Positions 44,964 to 53,585 of a stretch of 64,000 bases of DNA are shown here, piece after piece (the stretch's first letter is position 1; each line of letters opens with the position of its first letter). The stretch spans positions 61,967 to 125,966 of the forward strand of contig NZ_JALMDK010000021.1 of the NCBI RefSeq assembly GCF_023094165.1. The letters are read 5' to 3'. The stretch is from Crossiella sp. S99.2 (GTDB lineage Bacteria; Actinomycetota; Actinomycetes; Mycobacteriales; Pseudonocardiaceae). Made by a program: the position numbers and the translations under genes. The notes beneath the pieces are model-generated. The model made no database searches. It had not been told where the DNA came from and saw nothing but the letters and a program-made list of their open reading frames with translations.

Positions 44964-46195
44964 GAAACGCTCCGCAGCGGGATCCGCGCGTCCACCACGT
45001 AGCCGCCGTCGGGCGCGGCCGCCGAACTCAGCTGGCCACCCAGCCGGGCCACCCTGGCCTGCATGCTGAGCAGCCCCAGCCCGCTGCCGGGCACCGCGGG
45101 CAGCCGGGCCGCCCTCGGCGGCTCGTTGACCACCCGCAACCGCAGCGCGTCGGTGGCGGTGTCCACGCCCACCTCGATGCTCACCCTGGTCGGCGAGGCG
45201 TGCTTGACCACGTTGGTCAGTGCCTCCTGCAGCACCAGGAATCCCTCCGCGCCCACCTCGGGGCTCATCGAACGCGGCAGCTCGGCCACCGAGAACTCCA
45301 CGTCGTTGCCCGCGTTGCGCACCGCGGAAGCCAGCCGGGTCACCCCCTCCGGCCCGCAGTCGGCGCCGTCCGGGCCGTCCGCGATCCCGCGCAGCAGGTT
45401 CTGCAGCCGGACCATCTCGGTCATCGCCTGCCTGCTGGACTCGCGGATCTGGTTGGCCGCCAGCACCGCCTGCGGATCATGCCGGGCCAGCAGCTCCTCG
45501 AAGACGTGCGTTTGCACGGACAGCGCGCTGAGGTGGTTGCCCACCACGTCGTGCAGGTCCAGCGCGATCCGTTCGCGTTCGGCGCCCACCGCCGAGCGCA
45601 CCTCGCGGCTGCGCCGCTCGCGCTGCCGGTGCACGCTGCGGCGCAGCGAGCCCACGTGCGCGGCGAAGCGGTGCTGGTGGCTGCCGATCATGTAGGCCAG
45701 GCCCACCGCCAGCGCCACCACCAGCCAGTCGGCCAGCTGGATGTGCTTCTCATACATCAGGCTGACGATCACCGCGTGCGCCCCGCCCCAGCCGGCCACC
45801 ACCCAGGCCACCCACGGCCGGTGCCTGCGCGCGCCGTAGCGGCCCAGCGCGTGCGCGGCGATGAGCAGCGGGATCCCGCCGGTCATCTCCGGCACCCCGA
45901 GCACGCCGCGGACCAGCACCATCGCGCCCACGATCAGGAAGATCACCACCGGCCTGCGCCTGCGCAACAGCAGCGGCAGGGTCACCCCGTAGGCCGCCAG
46001 CGCACCCGCGGCCAGCCGCCAGGGTTCGGCGGGGACCAGGAACAGCGCGAGCAGGTCCAGCGCCCCGAGCGCGCCGACCAGCAGCACGTCAGGGGCGCTT
46101 TGCCGTGCGCCACGCGACCACACCGACAGCCGCCTCCCATTAGACGCCCGTGTCACCGTTCCGCCCACCACTCCCAGTAGGTAAATACCTGGCAT
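44960..46195 (-). CDS. Sensor histidine kinase (HisKA_3/DesK type)
   Basis: A 411-residue kinase. About five to six N-terminal membrane helices without a large extracytoplasmic loop are followed by the dimerisation/phospho-acceptor segment ERERIALDLHDVVGNHLSAL and an HATPase domain with EALTNVVKHA and SGLGLLSMQARV. It pairs with the overlapping response regulator. The absence of a periplasmic sensor domain suggests it senses membrane state or a membrane-active molecule (inference). ATG at 46195; later starts are possible. Confidence 0.9.
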   Translation of the reverse strand: MPGIYLLGVVGGTVTRASNGRRLSVWSRGARQSAPDVLLVGALGALDLLALFLVPAEPWRLAAGALAAYGVTLPLLLRRRRPVVIFLIVGAMVLVRGVLGVPEMTGGIPLLIAAHALGRYGARRHRPWVAWVVAGWGGAHAVIVSLMYEKHIQLADWLVVALAVGLAYMIGSHQHRFAAHVGSLRRSVHRQRERRSREVRSAVGAERERIALDLHDVVGNHLSALSVQTHVFEELLARHDPQAVLAANQIRESSRQAMTEMVRLQNLLRGIADGPDGADCGPEGVTRLASAVRNAGNDVEFSVAELPRSMSPEVGAEGFLVLQEALTNVVKHASPTRVSIEVGVDTATDALRLRVVNEPPRAARLPAVPGSGLGLLSMQARVARLGGQLSSAAAPDGGYVVDARIPLRSVS

Positions 46196-46397
46196 CCGCG
46201 CCGCTCAACCACCCAGGACAGAAGCCGTCACCTAATCGGCCCAATGCCCTTATTGTCTGCGCAACGACAGCTGCCGCCTTTCGGTCAGGACTATTACGCC
46301 CACCGGACTACTGCACACGGAGCCAACCGATCGCGTCAGCGGCTGACTCCCGGACAGCGCTGTTGGCGATCGGCTAACCTGGCGGATTTCTTGACTC
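46196..46397. other. Upstream region of the kinase operon
   Basis: Spacer before the histidine kinase gene. Relatively AT-rich patches near 46230-46290 may hold the promoter (CAATAAGG on the minus strand near 46250), but no clear pair of hexamers was found. No ORF with native codon usage. Confidence 0.4.
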
Positions 46398-46456
46398 CCA
46401 AAGGGATCGTTCTGGGGCAACAGCGCGATCCGGTCACAAACGGAACGTCCCTTTGG
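46398..46456. repeat. Long-arm inverted repeat near rho terminator
   Basis: Near-perfect inverted repeat: CCAAAGGGATCGTTC (46398-46412) and GAACGTCCCTTTGG (46443-46456), differing by one inserted base, with a 30-nt spacer. It lies between the rho terminator and the kinase operon. It could be a regulatory hairpin, a binding site for a dimeric protein, or part of a short RNA. Confidence 0.6.
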
Positions 46457-46463
46457 CGACAAA

Positions 46464-46502
46464 AAGCGGGCGCCCCCGGCCATCGGCCGAAAGCGCCCGC
46501 TT
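46464..46502 (-). terminator. Intrinsic terminator of rho
   Basis: Perfect 10-bp stem (AAGCGGGCGC at 46464-46473, complement at 46493-46502) with a 19-nt loop, followed on the minus strand by a run of five T residues. A textbook intrinsic terminator 15 nt after the rho stop. Confidence 0.88.
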
Positions 46503-46517
46503 ACTTACCGACGAGTA

Positions 46518-48590
46518 TCAGTCGTCGTTGCTGCCTGGCGTGTTCTTCGAGACCGTCATCAGGAACTCGATGTTGGTCCGGGTCTTGCGGAGCCGGTCCA
46601 GCAGCAGGTCGATGGCCTGCTGGTCGTCCAGCGCCGCCAGCACCCGACGGAGCTTGATGGTGACCGCCAGCTCGTCCGGAGAGAGCAGCAGCTCCTCCTT
46701 CCGGGTGCCGGAGGCATCCACGTCGACCGCCGGGAAGGTGCGCTTGTCGGCGATCTTGCGGTCCAGCTTCAGCTCCGCGTTACCGGTGCCCTTGAACTCC
46801 TCGAAGATGACCGTGTCCATGGTGGACCCGGTCTCCACCAGCGCGGTGGCGAAGATGGTCAGCGAACCGCCACCCTCGATGTTGCGCGCGGCGCCGAGGA
46901 AGCGCTTGGGCGGGTAGAGCGCGGTGGAGTCGACACCACCGGAGAGGATCCGGCCCGAGGCGGGGGCGGCCAGGTTGTAGGCGCGGCCCAGCCGGGTGAT
47001 CGAGTCCAGCAGCACGACCACGTCGTGCCCCATCTCCACCAGGCGCTTGGCGCGCTCGATGGAGAGTTCGGCCACGGTGGTGTGGTCGCCCGGCGGCCGG
47101 TCGAAGGTCGAGGCGATGACCTCGCCCTTCACCGAACGCTGCATGTCGGTGACTTCCTCAGGGCGCTCGTCCACCAGGACGACCATGAGGTGGCACTCCG
47201 GGTTGTTCGTGGTGATCGCGTTGGCGATCGCCTGCAGCACCGAGGTCTTGCCCGCCTTGGGCGGGGAGACGATCAGCGCGCGCTGTCCCTTGCCGATCGG
47301 CATCACCAGATCGATGACGCGCGTGGTGAGGATGTGCGGCTCGGTTTCGAGGCGCAGTCGCTCGTTCGGGTACAGCGGGGTCAGCTTGGTGAATTCCGGG
47401 CGGCCGCGCACGGCCTCCGGCTCCAGGCCGTTGATGGAGTCCACCCGCACCAGCGGGTTGAACTTCTGCCGCTGCGCCTCCCCGTCCCGGGGCTGGCGCA
47501 CGGCGCCGGTGATCGCGTCACCACGGCGCAGGCCGTAACGGCGGACCAGCGACAGCGAGACGTAGACGTCGTTCGGGCCCGCCAGGTAACCGGAGGTGCG
47601 CACGAAGGCGTAGTTGTCCAGCACGTCGAGGATGCCGGCCACCGGCAGCAGCACGTCGTCCTCGCGGACCTCGGTGTCGCCACCGCCGCCGCCACGACCG
47701 CCCCGCTCGCCACGGTCACCGCGATCTCCACGGTCACCCCGGTCCGTGCCGCCACCCTCGCCATCCCGGCCACGGTTGCGCCGACGGTCCCGGAAGCGGC
47801 GTCCGCGCCGTCCCCTGCCGTCCTCGTCCTCGTCGTCCTCGACGCCCTGCGGCTGACTCTGGGCCGCCGCGGCACGTTCGCCCCGGTCCCCGCGGTCATT
47901 GCGGTCGTTGCGGTCGTTGCGATTGCGGTTGCGGTCGTTCCGGTTGCCCCGGTCTCCCCGCTCACCGCGGTCGCCCCGCTCACCGCGTTCCTGCCGCTCG
48001 CCGCGCTCGGCCCGCTCCTGGCGCTGCTCGGCCGGCTTCTCCCGCTGCTCGGCGGCGACAGCGACAGGCTGCTCCACCTGCTCGACGGGCTTGTCGGCCT
48101 GGGGCTGCTCCGGAGCGCGCTCGCGGGGGTTCCGCTGCTCGCCCTCCGGGCTCCCGGCCGGACGGGTGGCCGCCCGACGGCGGCGGTTACGCCGGGCATT
48201 ATCGCCCCCGGCGTCGCCCTCACCAGCCGCGTTGTCCGCGGCGGCGGGGGTTGCGGCGGGCGCCGGCGGGGCGCTCTCCACCGCGGTGGCCTTGGGCGCG
48301 GGGGTGCTTTCGGCACCCAGCGCCAACTGACCGGTCTCGGCCTTGGCCGGCTTGGCAGCCTCGGCGCGTGGCGCCGAACCGCCGCCTTGCCGCTCCTTGA
48401 TGGCGGCGATCAAGTCGCCCTTGCGCATCCCACTGGTGTTGCCGATGCCCAGCTCACCAGCGAGCTGACGCAGCTCGGCGAGCACCATCCCGGAAAGGCC
48501 GCCACGACGTCGAGTCGCCGTGCCATTGGCCGAAGGGCTGGCAGCGGTCGTCTCGACCGCGTCGCCGCCCAGTAGTTCGGTTTCGCTCAC
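46518..48590 (-). CDS. rho: Transcription termination factor Rho with large disordered insert
   Basis: A 690-residue hexameric RNA helicase. The N-terminal Rho-N fold (LAELRQLAGELGIGNTSGMR) is followed by a ~200-residue disordered insert: an Ala/Pro/Glu part, then an Arg/Gly/Asp/Asn-rich part built of GDRGERGDRG- and NDRNRNRND-like units. The RNA-binding domain starts at DDVLLPVAGILDVLDNYAFV. Walker A is SPPKAGKTS. The insert is an exaggerated form of the Arg-rich insert common in actinobacterial Rho proteins, which adds RNA binding. GTG at 48590 has AAGGAC 4 nt upstream. Confidence 0.96.
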   Translation of the reverse strand: MSETELLGGDAVETTAASPSANGTATRRRGGLSGMVLAELRQLAGELGIGNTSGMRKGDLIAAIKERQGGGSAPRAEAAKPAKAETGQLALGAESTPAPKATAVESAPPAPAATPAAADNAAGEGDAGGDNARRNRRRRAATRPAGSPEGEQRNPRERAPEQPQADKPVEQVEQPVAVAAEQREKPAEQRQERAERGERQERGERGDRGERGDRGNRNDRNRNRNDRNDRNDRGDRGERAAAAQSQPQGVEDDEDEDGRGRRGRRFRDRRRNRGRDGEGGGTDRGDRGDRGDRGERGGRGGGGGDTEVREDDVLLPVAGILDVLDNYAFVRTSGYLAGPNDVYVSLSLVRRYGLRRGDAITGAVRQPRDGEAQRQKFNPLVRVDSINGLEPEAVRGRPEFTKLTPLYPNERLRLETEPHILTTRVIDLVMPIGKGQRALIVSPPKAGKTSVLQAIANAITTNNPECHLMVVLVDERPEEVTDMQRSVKGEVIASTFDRPPGDHTTVAELSIERAKRLVEMGHDVVVLLDSITRLGRAYNLAAPASGRILSGGVDSTALYPPKRFLGAARNIEGGGSLTIFATALVETGSTMDTVIFEEFKGTGNAELKLDRKIADKRTFPAVDVDASGTRKEELLLSPDELAVTIKLRRVLAALDDQQAIDLLLDRLRKTRTNIEFLMTVSKNTPGSNDD

Positions 48591-48911
48591 GAATGTCCTT
48601 CCTGACCGGTCCCCGCCTCCTACGTGGACCAGCGGACTTGCCGCCCGACGGAACGCGGGACAGCAGGTCGTCCAGTACCGGTGGGAAGACTCGGTACGGG
48701 ACTGTCAATCACCGCCTCGGTGTACCCGTCAGCGTGGATCCCGTCCTGGAGGGGATCGAGACCTAGCTTCAACGGGGATGCGACCCAGGAACGAGGCCCG
48801 GGAACGGCACCGGCGACCGTGCGCGCGGTGACTGATTGCCTCTGAGGGTAGACCCCGGGTCAACGGGGTGCAACAACCGGGTGGGTCCTGGCGTGGCGGG
48901 AAGGGCCTTGG
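48591..48911 (-). promoter_or_regulatory. rho leader with candidate promoter
   Basis: A 321-bp gap between thrB and rho without a gene. On the minus strand TTGCAC (48868-48873) and TACCCT (48845-48850, TANNNT type) are spaced by exactly 17 nt, giving a start near 48838 and a ~250-nt untranslated leader. A long leader fits the known autoregulation of rho in other bacteria, but the promoter is only a pattern match. Confidence 0.4.
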
Positions 48912-49841
48912 CTACCTCGGCTTTGCTCCCTCAGACGGGTTCGCAGACCCCCCGATCGGTTCCACCACCACCCCGCCCTGGTCAATGGGCAGGGCCATCG
49001 GGGTGAACCCGGACAGGTCCGCCTCGTCAGGCAGGTGACCCCCGCGCGGGAAGGCGATCACGGTGGGTCCCGCTCCGGAGACCATGGCCGGGATCCCGGC
49101 CGCCCGCAACGAGTCCACCAGCGCCATCGTCGCCGGGAAGGCGGGCCTGCGGTACTCCTGGTGCAGCCGGTCCGCGGTGCCCGGCAGCAGCAGCCAGGGA
49201 TCGGTGGTCAGGGCGTAGACGGCGAGCGCGGAGCGCCCGGCCGCGAAGGCCGCGTCCCGCAACGGGACCTGCTCCGGCAGCAACCCGCGTGTGGTCTTCG
49301 TCTCGGATTCGGTCTCCGGCACGAACACCAGCGGCGCCAGCTCCTCATGCGGCTCCAACCGGATGGCCTGGTAGTCCTTGCCGTCCTGCCAGGCGATCAC
49401 GATCCCGCCGTAGACACTGGCCGCGGCGTTGTCCGCGTGCCCCTCGAACTCCGCCGCGAGCTGCAACACCCCGTCATCCAGCTCCCGGTCCGCCAGCGCG
49501 AACCCGGCCGCCACCCCGGCGACCGCCGCCGCCGCAGAGGACCCGAGCCCACGGGCGTGCGGAATCCGGTTCCGGCACACCAGATCCAGCCCCAGCCCGG
49601 CAACCCCACAACTGGACAAAGCGGACCGCACCGCCCGCACGACCAGATGCCGCTCATCCGTCGGCACCCGCCCCGCGCCCTGGCCCTCGACCCGCACCCG
49701 GATCTCCCCCGCCGGCGCGACCCGCACCTCGACCTCGTCGTAGAGGCCCAGCGCCAGCCCGAGCGAGTCGAACCCCGAACCGAGATTCGCCGTCGACGCG
49801 GGCACCGTGACCCGCACACCACTACCGATCCGCACCAGCAC
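48912..49841 (-). CDS. thrB: Homoserine kinase
   Basis: A 309-residue GHMP kinase that phosphorylates homoserine for threonine synthesis. The ATP loop HARGLGSSAAAAVAG and the N-terminal PASTANLGSGFDSLG are diagnostic; the C-terminal SGAGPTVIAF closes the site. GTG at 49841, 8 nt after the preceding membrane-protein gene. Seven genes separate it from thrC, which it normally follows. Confidence 0.95.
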   Translation of the reverse strand: MLVRIGSGVRVTVPASTANLGSGFDSLGLALGLYDEVEVRVAPAGEIRVRVEGQGAGRVPTDERHLVVRAVRSALSSCGVAGLGLDLVCRNRIPHARGLGSSAAAAVAGVAAGFALADRELDDGVLQLAAEFEGHADNAAASVYGGIVIAWQDGKDYQAIRLEPHEELAPLVFVPETESETKTTRGLLPEQVPLRDAAFAAGRSALAVYALTTDPWLLLPGTADRLHQEYRRPAFPATMALVDSLRAAGIPAMVSGAGPTVIAFPRGGHLPDEADLSGFTPMALPIDQGGVVVEPIGGSANPSEGAKPR

Positions 49842-49849
49842 ACCCTAGA

Positions 49850-50419
49850 TCAGGGCATCCGGGCCCAACCGGTCCTCGCGACCTCGCGCACCCGCTTGTC
49901 CAGGCTCTGCACGACCGAGCGCGGCACATCGCCGAACAGACAGACCGGGAGCACTCCGAACACCTGGAACCAGACCAGACCGGGCAGGCCGTGGCGACCC
50001 AGCATCCAGGGCAGCAGGATCGAGATGGTGGTGATCAGCACGCCGCAGGACAGGATGATCAGACTGCCGATGACCGCGGTCCGCCGCCACCCGGGCAGCG
50101 CCGCCACGTCGACCAGCTCGCCGTAGAACAGCGCGCGGCCCTGCCACAGGAAGGCCGCGGTCCAGCCGAAACCGAGCGCGTACAAGGGGAGCTGCCCCAG
50201 CAGGACGACGAAGAACTCCAGGTTGGCCCGGTTCAGCTGTGCCATCAGGAAACACCACAGGCCGAGGAAGAACACCGCCCCACCGGTCTGGACGACGCCG
50301 TTCACGGCCCAGGCACGCCTGCTGCGGGCCGCGCCGGGTACCAGCTGCCACCGCGGCAACCCGCTTGACCCCGGCGGCACTGGGAACTGGCTGTGCTGAT
50401 CGCGGCCGACGAACGGCAT
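49850..50419 (-). CDS. Four-helix membrane protein of unknown function
   Basis: A 189-residue protein. A polar N-terminus of ~37 residues precedes four hydrophobic helices (for example GAVFFLGLWCFLMAQL and AVIGSLIILSCGVLITTISI). ATG at 50419. Not recognised. It is wedged between espG and thrB, 8 nt from thrB, so it is translated from the same transcript. Confidence 0.7.
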   Translation of the reverse strand: MPFVGRDQHSQFPVPPGSSGLPRWQLVPGAARSRRAWAVNGVVQTGGAVFFLGLWCFLMAQLNRANLEFFVVLLGQLPLYALGFGWTAAFLWQGRALFYGELVDVAALPGWRRTAVIGSLIILSCGVLITTISILLPWMLGRHGLPGLVWFQVFGVLPVCLFGDVPRSVVQSLDKRVREVARTGWARMP

Positions 50420-50523
50420 CCGCTCCCCCTGCGGTCCGGGCCGGCGCCTCCCCCAGCCCGGCCCACACCCGAACCTAGAGGATCAGCGATCGGCCCGCAC
50501 CCGAACCCGGCAACCTCGCCGGG

Positions 50524-51309
50524 TCAGTGCTCGACGACCTCGCCCAGCAGGCTGTCCAGCTGTTCGATCACCTTGCGGTTGTCCACGCCGAAGAAGTTGA
50601 TCCACCCGTTGCGTTCCCGGCTGCCGCAGCGGCCGGCCTGGATGTCGAAGACGTTGAGCACGCTGCTCGCGCGCACGCTGCGGCCGTACTGGTCCCGCGC
50701 GGTGGCGCCGAACTGGGCGTACAGGGTGCGGTCGGCGTCGCCGATTTCCCAGAGGAGCTGGGCGTCTTCCTGGCGGACGCCGCGGGAGGTCAGGATCTGG
50801 ACGAAGACCTTGCCGGCTTCGGCGGCCTGGCTGACGGCGGATTCCAGCACGTCGGCGGCGACGGTGACCGAGCCGATGCGGCCGGGTGGGGGCTGGGGCA
50901 GCAGGCCGGCGGCCGCGGGGGCCAGGCCGGTGCTGCGGACCCAGCCGAAGCGGTACCGGTCGCCGTCGTGCACGGCCAGTACCCCGGTGTCGCCGACGGC
51001 GGAGCAGATCGCCTTGATCTCGGGCAGGATCTGCTCGCCGACCCGCCAGGAGAAGCGGATGTCGATGGACCGGTTGGGGCGGGCCAGCAGGACCAGCAGG
51101 TCCTCCAGTTCCACGTCCAACCGGCCGTCCTCGGCGCGGCCACGCTGTTCCAGGGAATCCCAGGCCCGGCGGCGGAAATGCGCGCGTTCCTCGTCGGTGA
51201 CGCCGTGGGACAGCGTGTTCAGCTCGGTGGGCTTGTCGCCCAGTTGCAGGTGCTCCCAGAGCACCTCGAACTCCAGTGCGTTCAGTTCGAGGTCGAGTGA
51301 AACAGTCAC
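50524..51309 (-). CDS. EspG-type ESX secretion-associated chaperone
   Basis: A 261-residue EspG-family protein. In mycobacteria EspG binds PE-PPE pairs in the cytoplasm and guides them to a type VII secretion system. Family-typical features are the N-terminal LNALEFEVLWEHL, central LAVHDGDRYRFGWV and C-terminal INFFGVDNRKVIEQL. GTG at 51309 overlaps the stop of the PPE-like gene in a GTGA. The trio of PE-like, PPE-like and EspG genes supports the call. No ESX core ATPase gene is in the window. Confidence 0.87.
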   Translation of the reverse strand: MTVSLDLELNALEFEVLWEHLQLGDKPTELNTLSHGVTDEERAHFRRRAWDSLEQRGRAEDGRLDVELEDLLVLLARPNRSIDIRFSWRVGEQILPEIKAICSAVGDTGVLAVHDGDRYRFGWVRSTGLAPAAAGLLPQPPPGRIGSVTVAADVLESAVSQAAEAGKVFVQILTSRGVRQEDAQLLWEIGDADRTLYAQFGATARDQYGRSVRASSVLNVFDIQAGRCGSRERNGWINFFGVDNRKVIEQLDSLLGEVVEH

Positions 51310-52517
51310 AGGCCCGGATTCTCGCCAATTACCGGCGGCGCGACCAGCATGCCGTCGCCGAAGATGTCGTCGGTCTCGATGAGGTAGTCAGGACGCTGGT
51401 GTTCCTTGTCTTCCTCGCCGTTGGCGCGTGCGCCACCGCCCATGGGGCCGCCCATGCCGCCGGCGCCGCCCCGGCCACCGGGACCGAAGCCACCCGCGCC
51501 GCCGGGACCGCCGAGGCCACCCGCGCCGACCCCGCCCATGCCGCCGGGACCGAAGCCGGGCCGCATGCCCGCCGCGTTCGCGCCGAAGCCGCCGGGCATC
51601 CCGCCCATCGGCATCCCGCCGCCACCGAAGGGGCTGGGGCCGCCGCCGGGGCCGACCGGCACCGGGTTGCTGGGCAGCGGCTGGTTGAGCACGGGAGTGG
51701 GGGTGACCCGGTTCGGGTCGACCTGGTCGTTGGGCAGCTCGATCGGGAACCGGTTGTCGACCGGGTCCCGGTCGTCGGGGATGCCGTCGCCGTCCTTGTC
51801 CCGGCCGGGGTTGCGGTCGTCGACCGGGTCGCGGTCGTCGACCGGGTCGCGGTCGTCCGGGATGCCGTCGCCGTCCCGGTCGCCGACCCCGCCGCGGTCG
51901 CGGGTGGTGTTGTTGTTGCCGGTGCTGCCGCGCCGGGTGGGCGTGCCGGTGGTGCCGCCGATCTCGGTGGTGCCACCGCCGGAGCTGGTCACGCCGACGT
52001 CGATCGGGTCGGGCGCGATGAAGGTGGGCAGGTTGGTCGTGGAGGAGAGCACCGTGGTCTCGTAGCCGCGCATGGTCTCGCGGGCCTGACGCTCGGCGTT
52101 GTCCTTGTTCTGCTGCTCCTGCTGCCTGTCGGTCATCCCGCCGGTGAGCGAGGCCCAGCCACGGGAGATCACGTTGTCGCTGGAGGTGACCTGTTTAGGC
52201 GGCTCGATCTTCTTCTGGGTGTCCACAAAGGTGTTGGTGCTGGTCTGCGACGTGCTGCGCATCGTGCCGGCCATTGTGGAAGCCTGCGTGGCCCACTGGT
52301 GCGCGGGCGAGACCCGCTCCTGCATCTGGTCGAAGGACTTGCCCTGCATGACACCGGTGGCCGCCTCGAACGCCTTCTTGACGTTGTCGCCGATCCGGCT
52401 CAGGCGCTCGGCCTGCTTCTCCCAGAGCAGATCACGACTGCTGAGGGCATAGTGCCCACGGCCTTCGTTGATCATCTTGTGGATCTGCTCGTGGCTGTAC
52501 GCGTCCCAGTTGGTCAT
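51306..52517 (-). CDS. PPE-like ESX substrate with calcium-type Asp repeats and Gly-rich tail
   Basis: A 403-residue protein. The N-terminal ~170 residues are helical and PPE/WXG-like (NWDAYSHEQIHKMINEGRG, then SPAHQWATQASTMAG). Residues ~215-260 hold two DRDGDGIPDDRDPVDD-type units that resemble thrombospondin type 3 calcium-binding repeats. A Gly/Met/Pro-rich tail (~100 residues) ends with a conserved-looking acidic C-terminus (RPDYLIETDDIFGD). Probably secreted as a partner of the upstream PE-like protein. ATG at 52517. Confidence 0.82.
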   Translation of the reverse strand: MTNWDAYSHEQIHKMINEGRGHYALSSRDLLWEKQAERLSRIGDNVKKAFEAATGVMQGKSFDQMQERVSPAHQWATQASTMAGTMRSTSQTSTNTFVDTQKKIEPPKQVTSSDNVISRGWASLTGGMTDRQQEQQNKDNAERQARETMRGYETTVLSSTTNLPTFIAPDPIDVGVTSSGGGTTEIGGTTGTPTRRGSTGNNNTTRDRGGVGDRDGDGIPDDRDPVDDRDPVDDRNPGRDKDGDGIPDDRDPVDNRFPIELPNDQVDPNRVTPTPVLNQPLPSNPVPVGPGGGPSPFGGGGMPMGGMPGGFGANAAGMRPGFGPGGMGGVGAGGLGGPGGAGGFGPGGRGGAGGMGGPMGGGARANGEEDKEHQRPDYLIETDDIFGDGMLVAPPVIGENPGL

Positions 52518-52546
52518 GTCCTCACCCCAGTTGTGCCCGTGCGCCC

Positions 52547-52861
52547 TCAGGCCCGCTTCATGGTGGAGCGGTTCGCCTGCTCCTGGCGCTCGTAGTCCGC
52601 GAGACCGTTCTTCAAGTTGGTGATCATGGCCTCCAGGGAGGCGATGAGCTTGTCAGCGGCGGCCACGAGCCCGGCGGGGCCGGTGGCAGGCACGTCGAGG
52701 CGCTTGGCCAGCTCGACGCTCGCGGGGTCCTTGGCGGGAGCTTCCTGGGTGCCGATCGCGGAGGTGTACTCCTTGAGATCCTTGGCCTCCAGCAGCTCGG
52801 CCTCCAGCTTGGCGATCAGGCCCGGCACCTGGTCCGGCTTGATCATCACTCGGTCCGCCAT
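52547..52861 (-). CDS. PE-like/WXG100-size ESX protein
   Basis: A 104-residue alpha-helical protein (MADRVMIKPDQVPGLIAKLE, later AADKLIASLEAMITNLKNGL) of PE/ESX size and hairpin-like heptad pattern. ATG at 52861 preceded by GGAGGG. It is the first gene of the PE-PPE-EspG set, 29 nt before the PPE-like gene. Assignment rests on size, helix pattern and neighbours rather than on a strict motif. Confidence 0.72.
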   Translation of the reverse strand: MADRVMIKPDQVPGLIAKLEAELLEAKDLKEYTSAIGTQEAPAKDPASVELAKRLDVPATGPAGLVAAADKLIASLEAMITNLKNGLADYERQEQANRSTMKRA

Positions 52862-52978
52862 GGGTTCCCTCCAGCAACGTTCTCCCAGACAGGACCTAGG
52901 ATGTCACACGGCATGACGCCGGTTCCCCGCTTTGCCTACTCGTGACCCAGCTCACATGGCAAACGCAAACGCACCGAA

Positions 52979-53566
52979 TCAGGCAGCTGCCGGGAGCTTC
53001 TCGATCACGGCGGTGAGCACCTGCTCCGCGAGGCCGCAGGCGTCCTGGGTGACTTCGGGCATGCTCCGGTACGAGCTGAAGTACGACCGGAGCGTCTCCT
53101 TGGCCGAGATGGCCACGAAGACCATGCAGCCGCGCTGGTCCTTGCCCTCCACCGAGCGGACCGCCGGATAGCCCGCGACCTTGGCCACGACCAGGCCGGA
53201 CTCCGGCTTCGGCGCGTCCAGCCCGAACTTCTGCAGCAGGGTGGAGTTGTACAGCTCGACCTCGACCGAGGCCCTGCTGTTCTCGTAGTTGGTCCAGGTG
53301 CAGCTCGCGGTGGCGGCCTTGGGCTTGTCAGGCAACTTGAACTCGGTGAGCTGAGCCGGGGTCAGTGCCGCGCAGGGGGTGGTGCGGAAGGCGCCCTCGA
53401 CCGTCTTCGGCTGAGCGGTCACCTTCGTCCACTCCCCGGGGGCCGCGGCCGACGAAGTGGCGGCCTGGGTACCGGGCGGGGTGGGTGTCGCGCCACCCCC
53501 ACAGGCGGTGACCAGCACCGCAGCCGACATCAGCATGGACCCGAGCAACCAACGTCGTACCGTCAC
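52979..53566 (-). CDS. DUF3558 lipoprotein (paralogue 2)
   Basis: A 195-residue lipoprotein. Signal peptide with lipobox LVTAC|G (Cys near residue 22), a Thr/Pro linker, then the DUF3558 domain: FRTTPCAALTPAQL, SCTWTN, GYPAVRSVEGKDQRGCMVFV and a C-terminal CGLAEQVLTAVIEKLP. GTG at 53566 (VTVRRWLLGS) chosen to give a normal signal sequence. A tandem paralogue of the next upstream gene, 19 nt away. Confidence 0.85.
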   Translation of the reverse strand: MTVRRWLLGSMLMSAAVLVTACGGGATPTPPGTQAATSSAAAPGEWTKVTAQPKTVEGAFRTTPCAALTPAQLTEFKLPDKPKAATASCTWTNYENSRASVEVELYNSTLLQKFGLDAPKPESGLVVAKVAGYPAVRSVEGKDQRGCMVFVAISAKETLRSYFSSYRSMPEVTQDACGLAEQVLTAVIEKLPAAA

Positions 53567-53585
53567 GCCCGCAGCATACGGACGT

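Noticed and set aside
47600..48350. Short DNA repeats resembling a CRISPR or tandem array
   Set aside because: They encode the in-frame Arg/Gly/Asp repeats of Rho and have no spacer-repeat structure.
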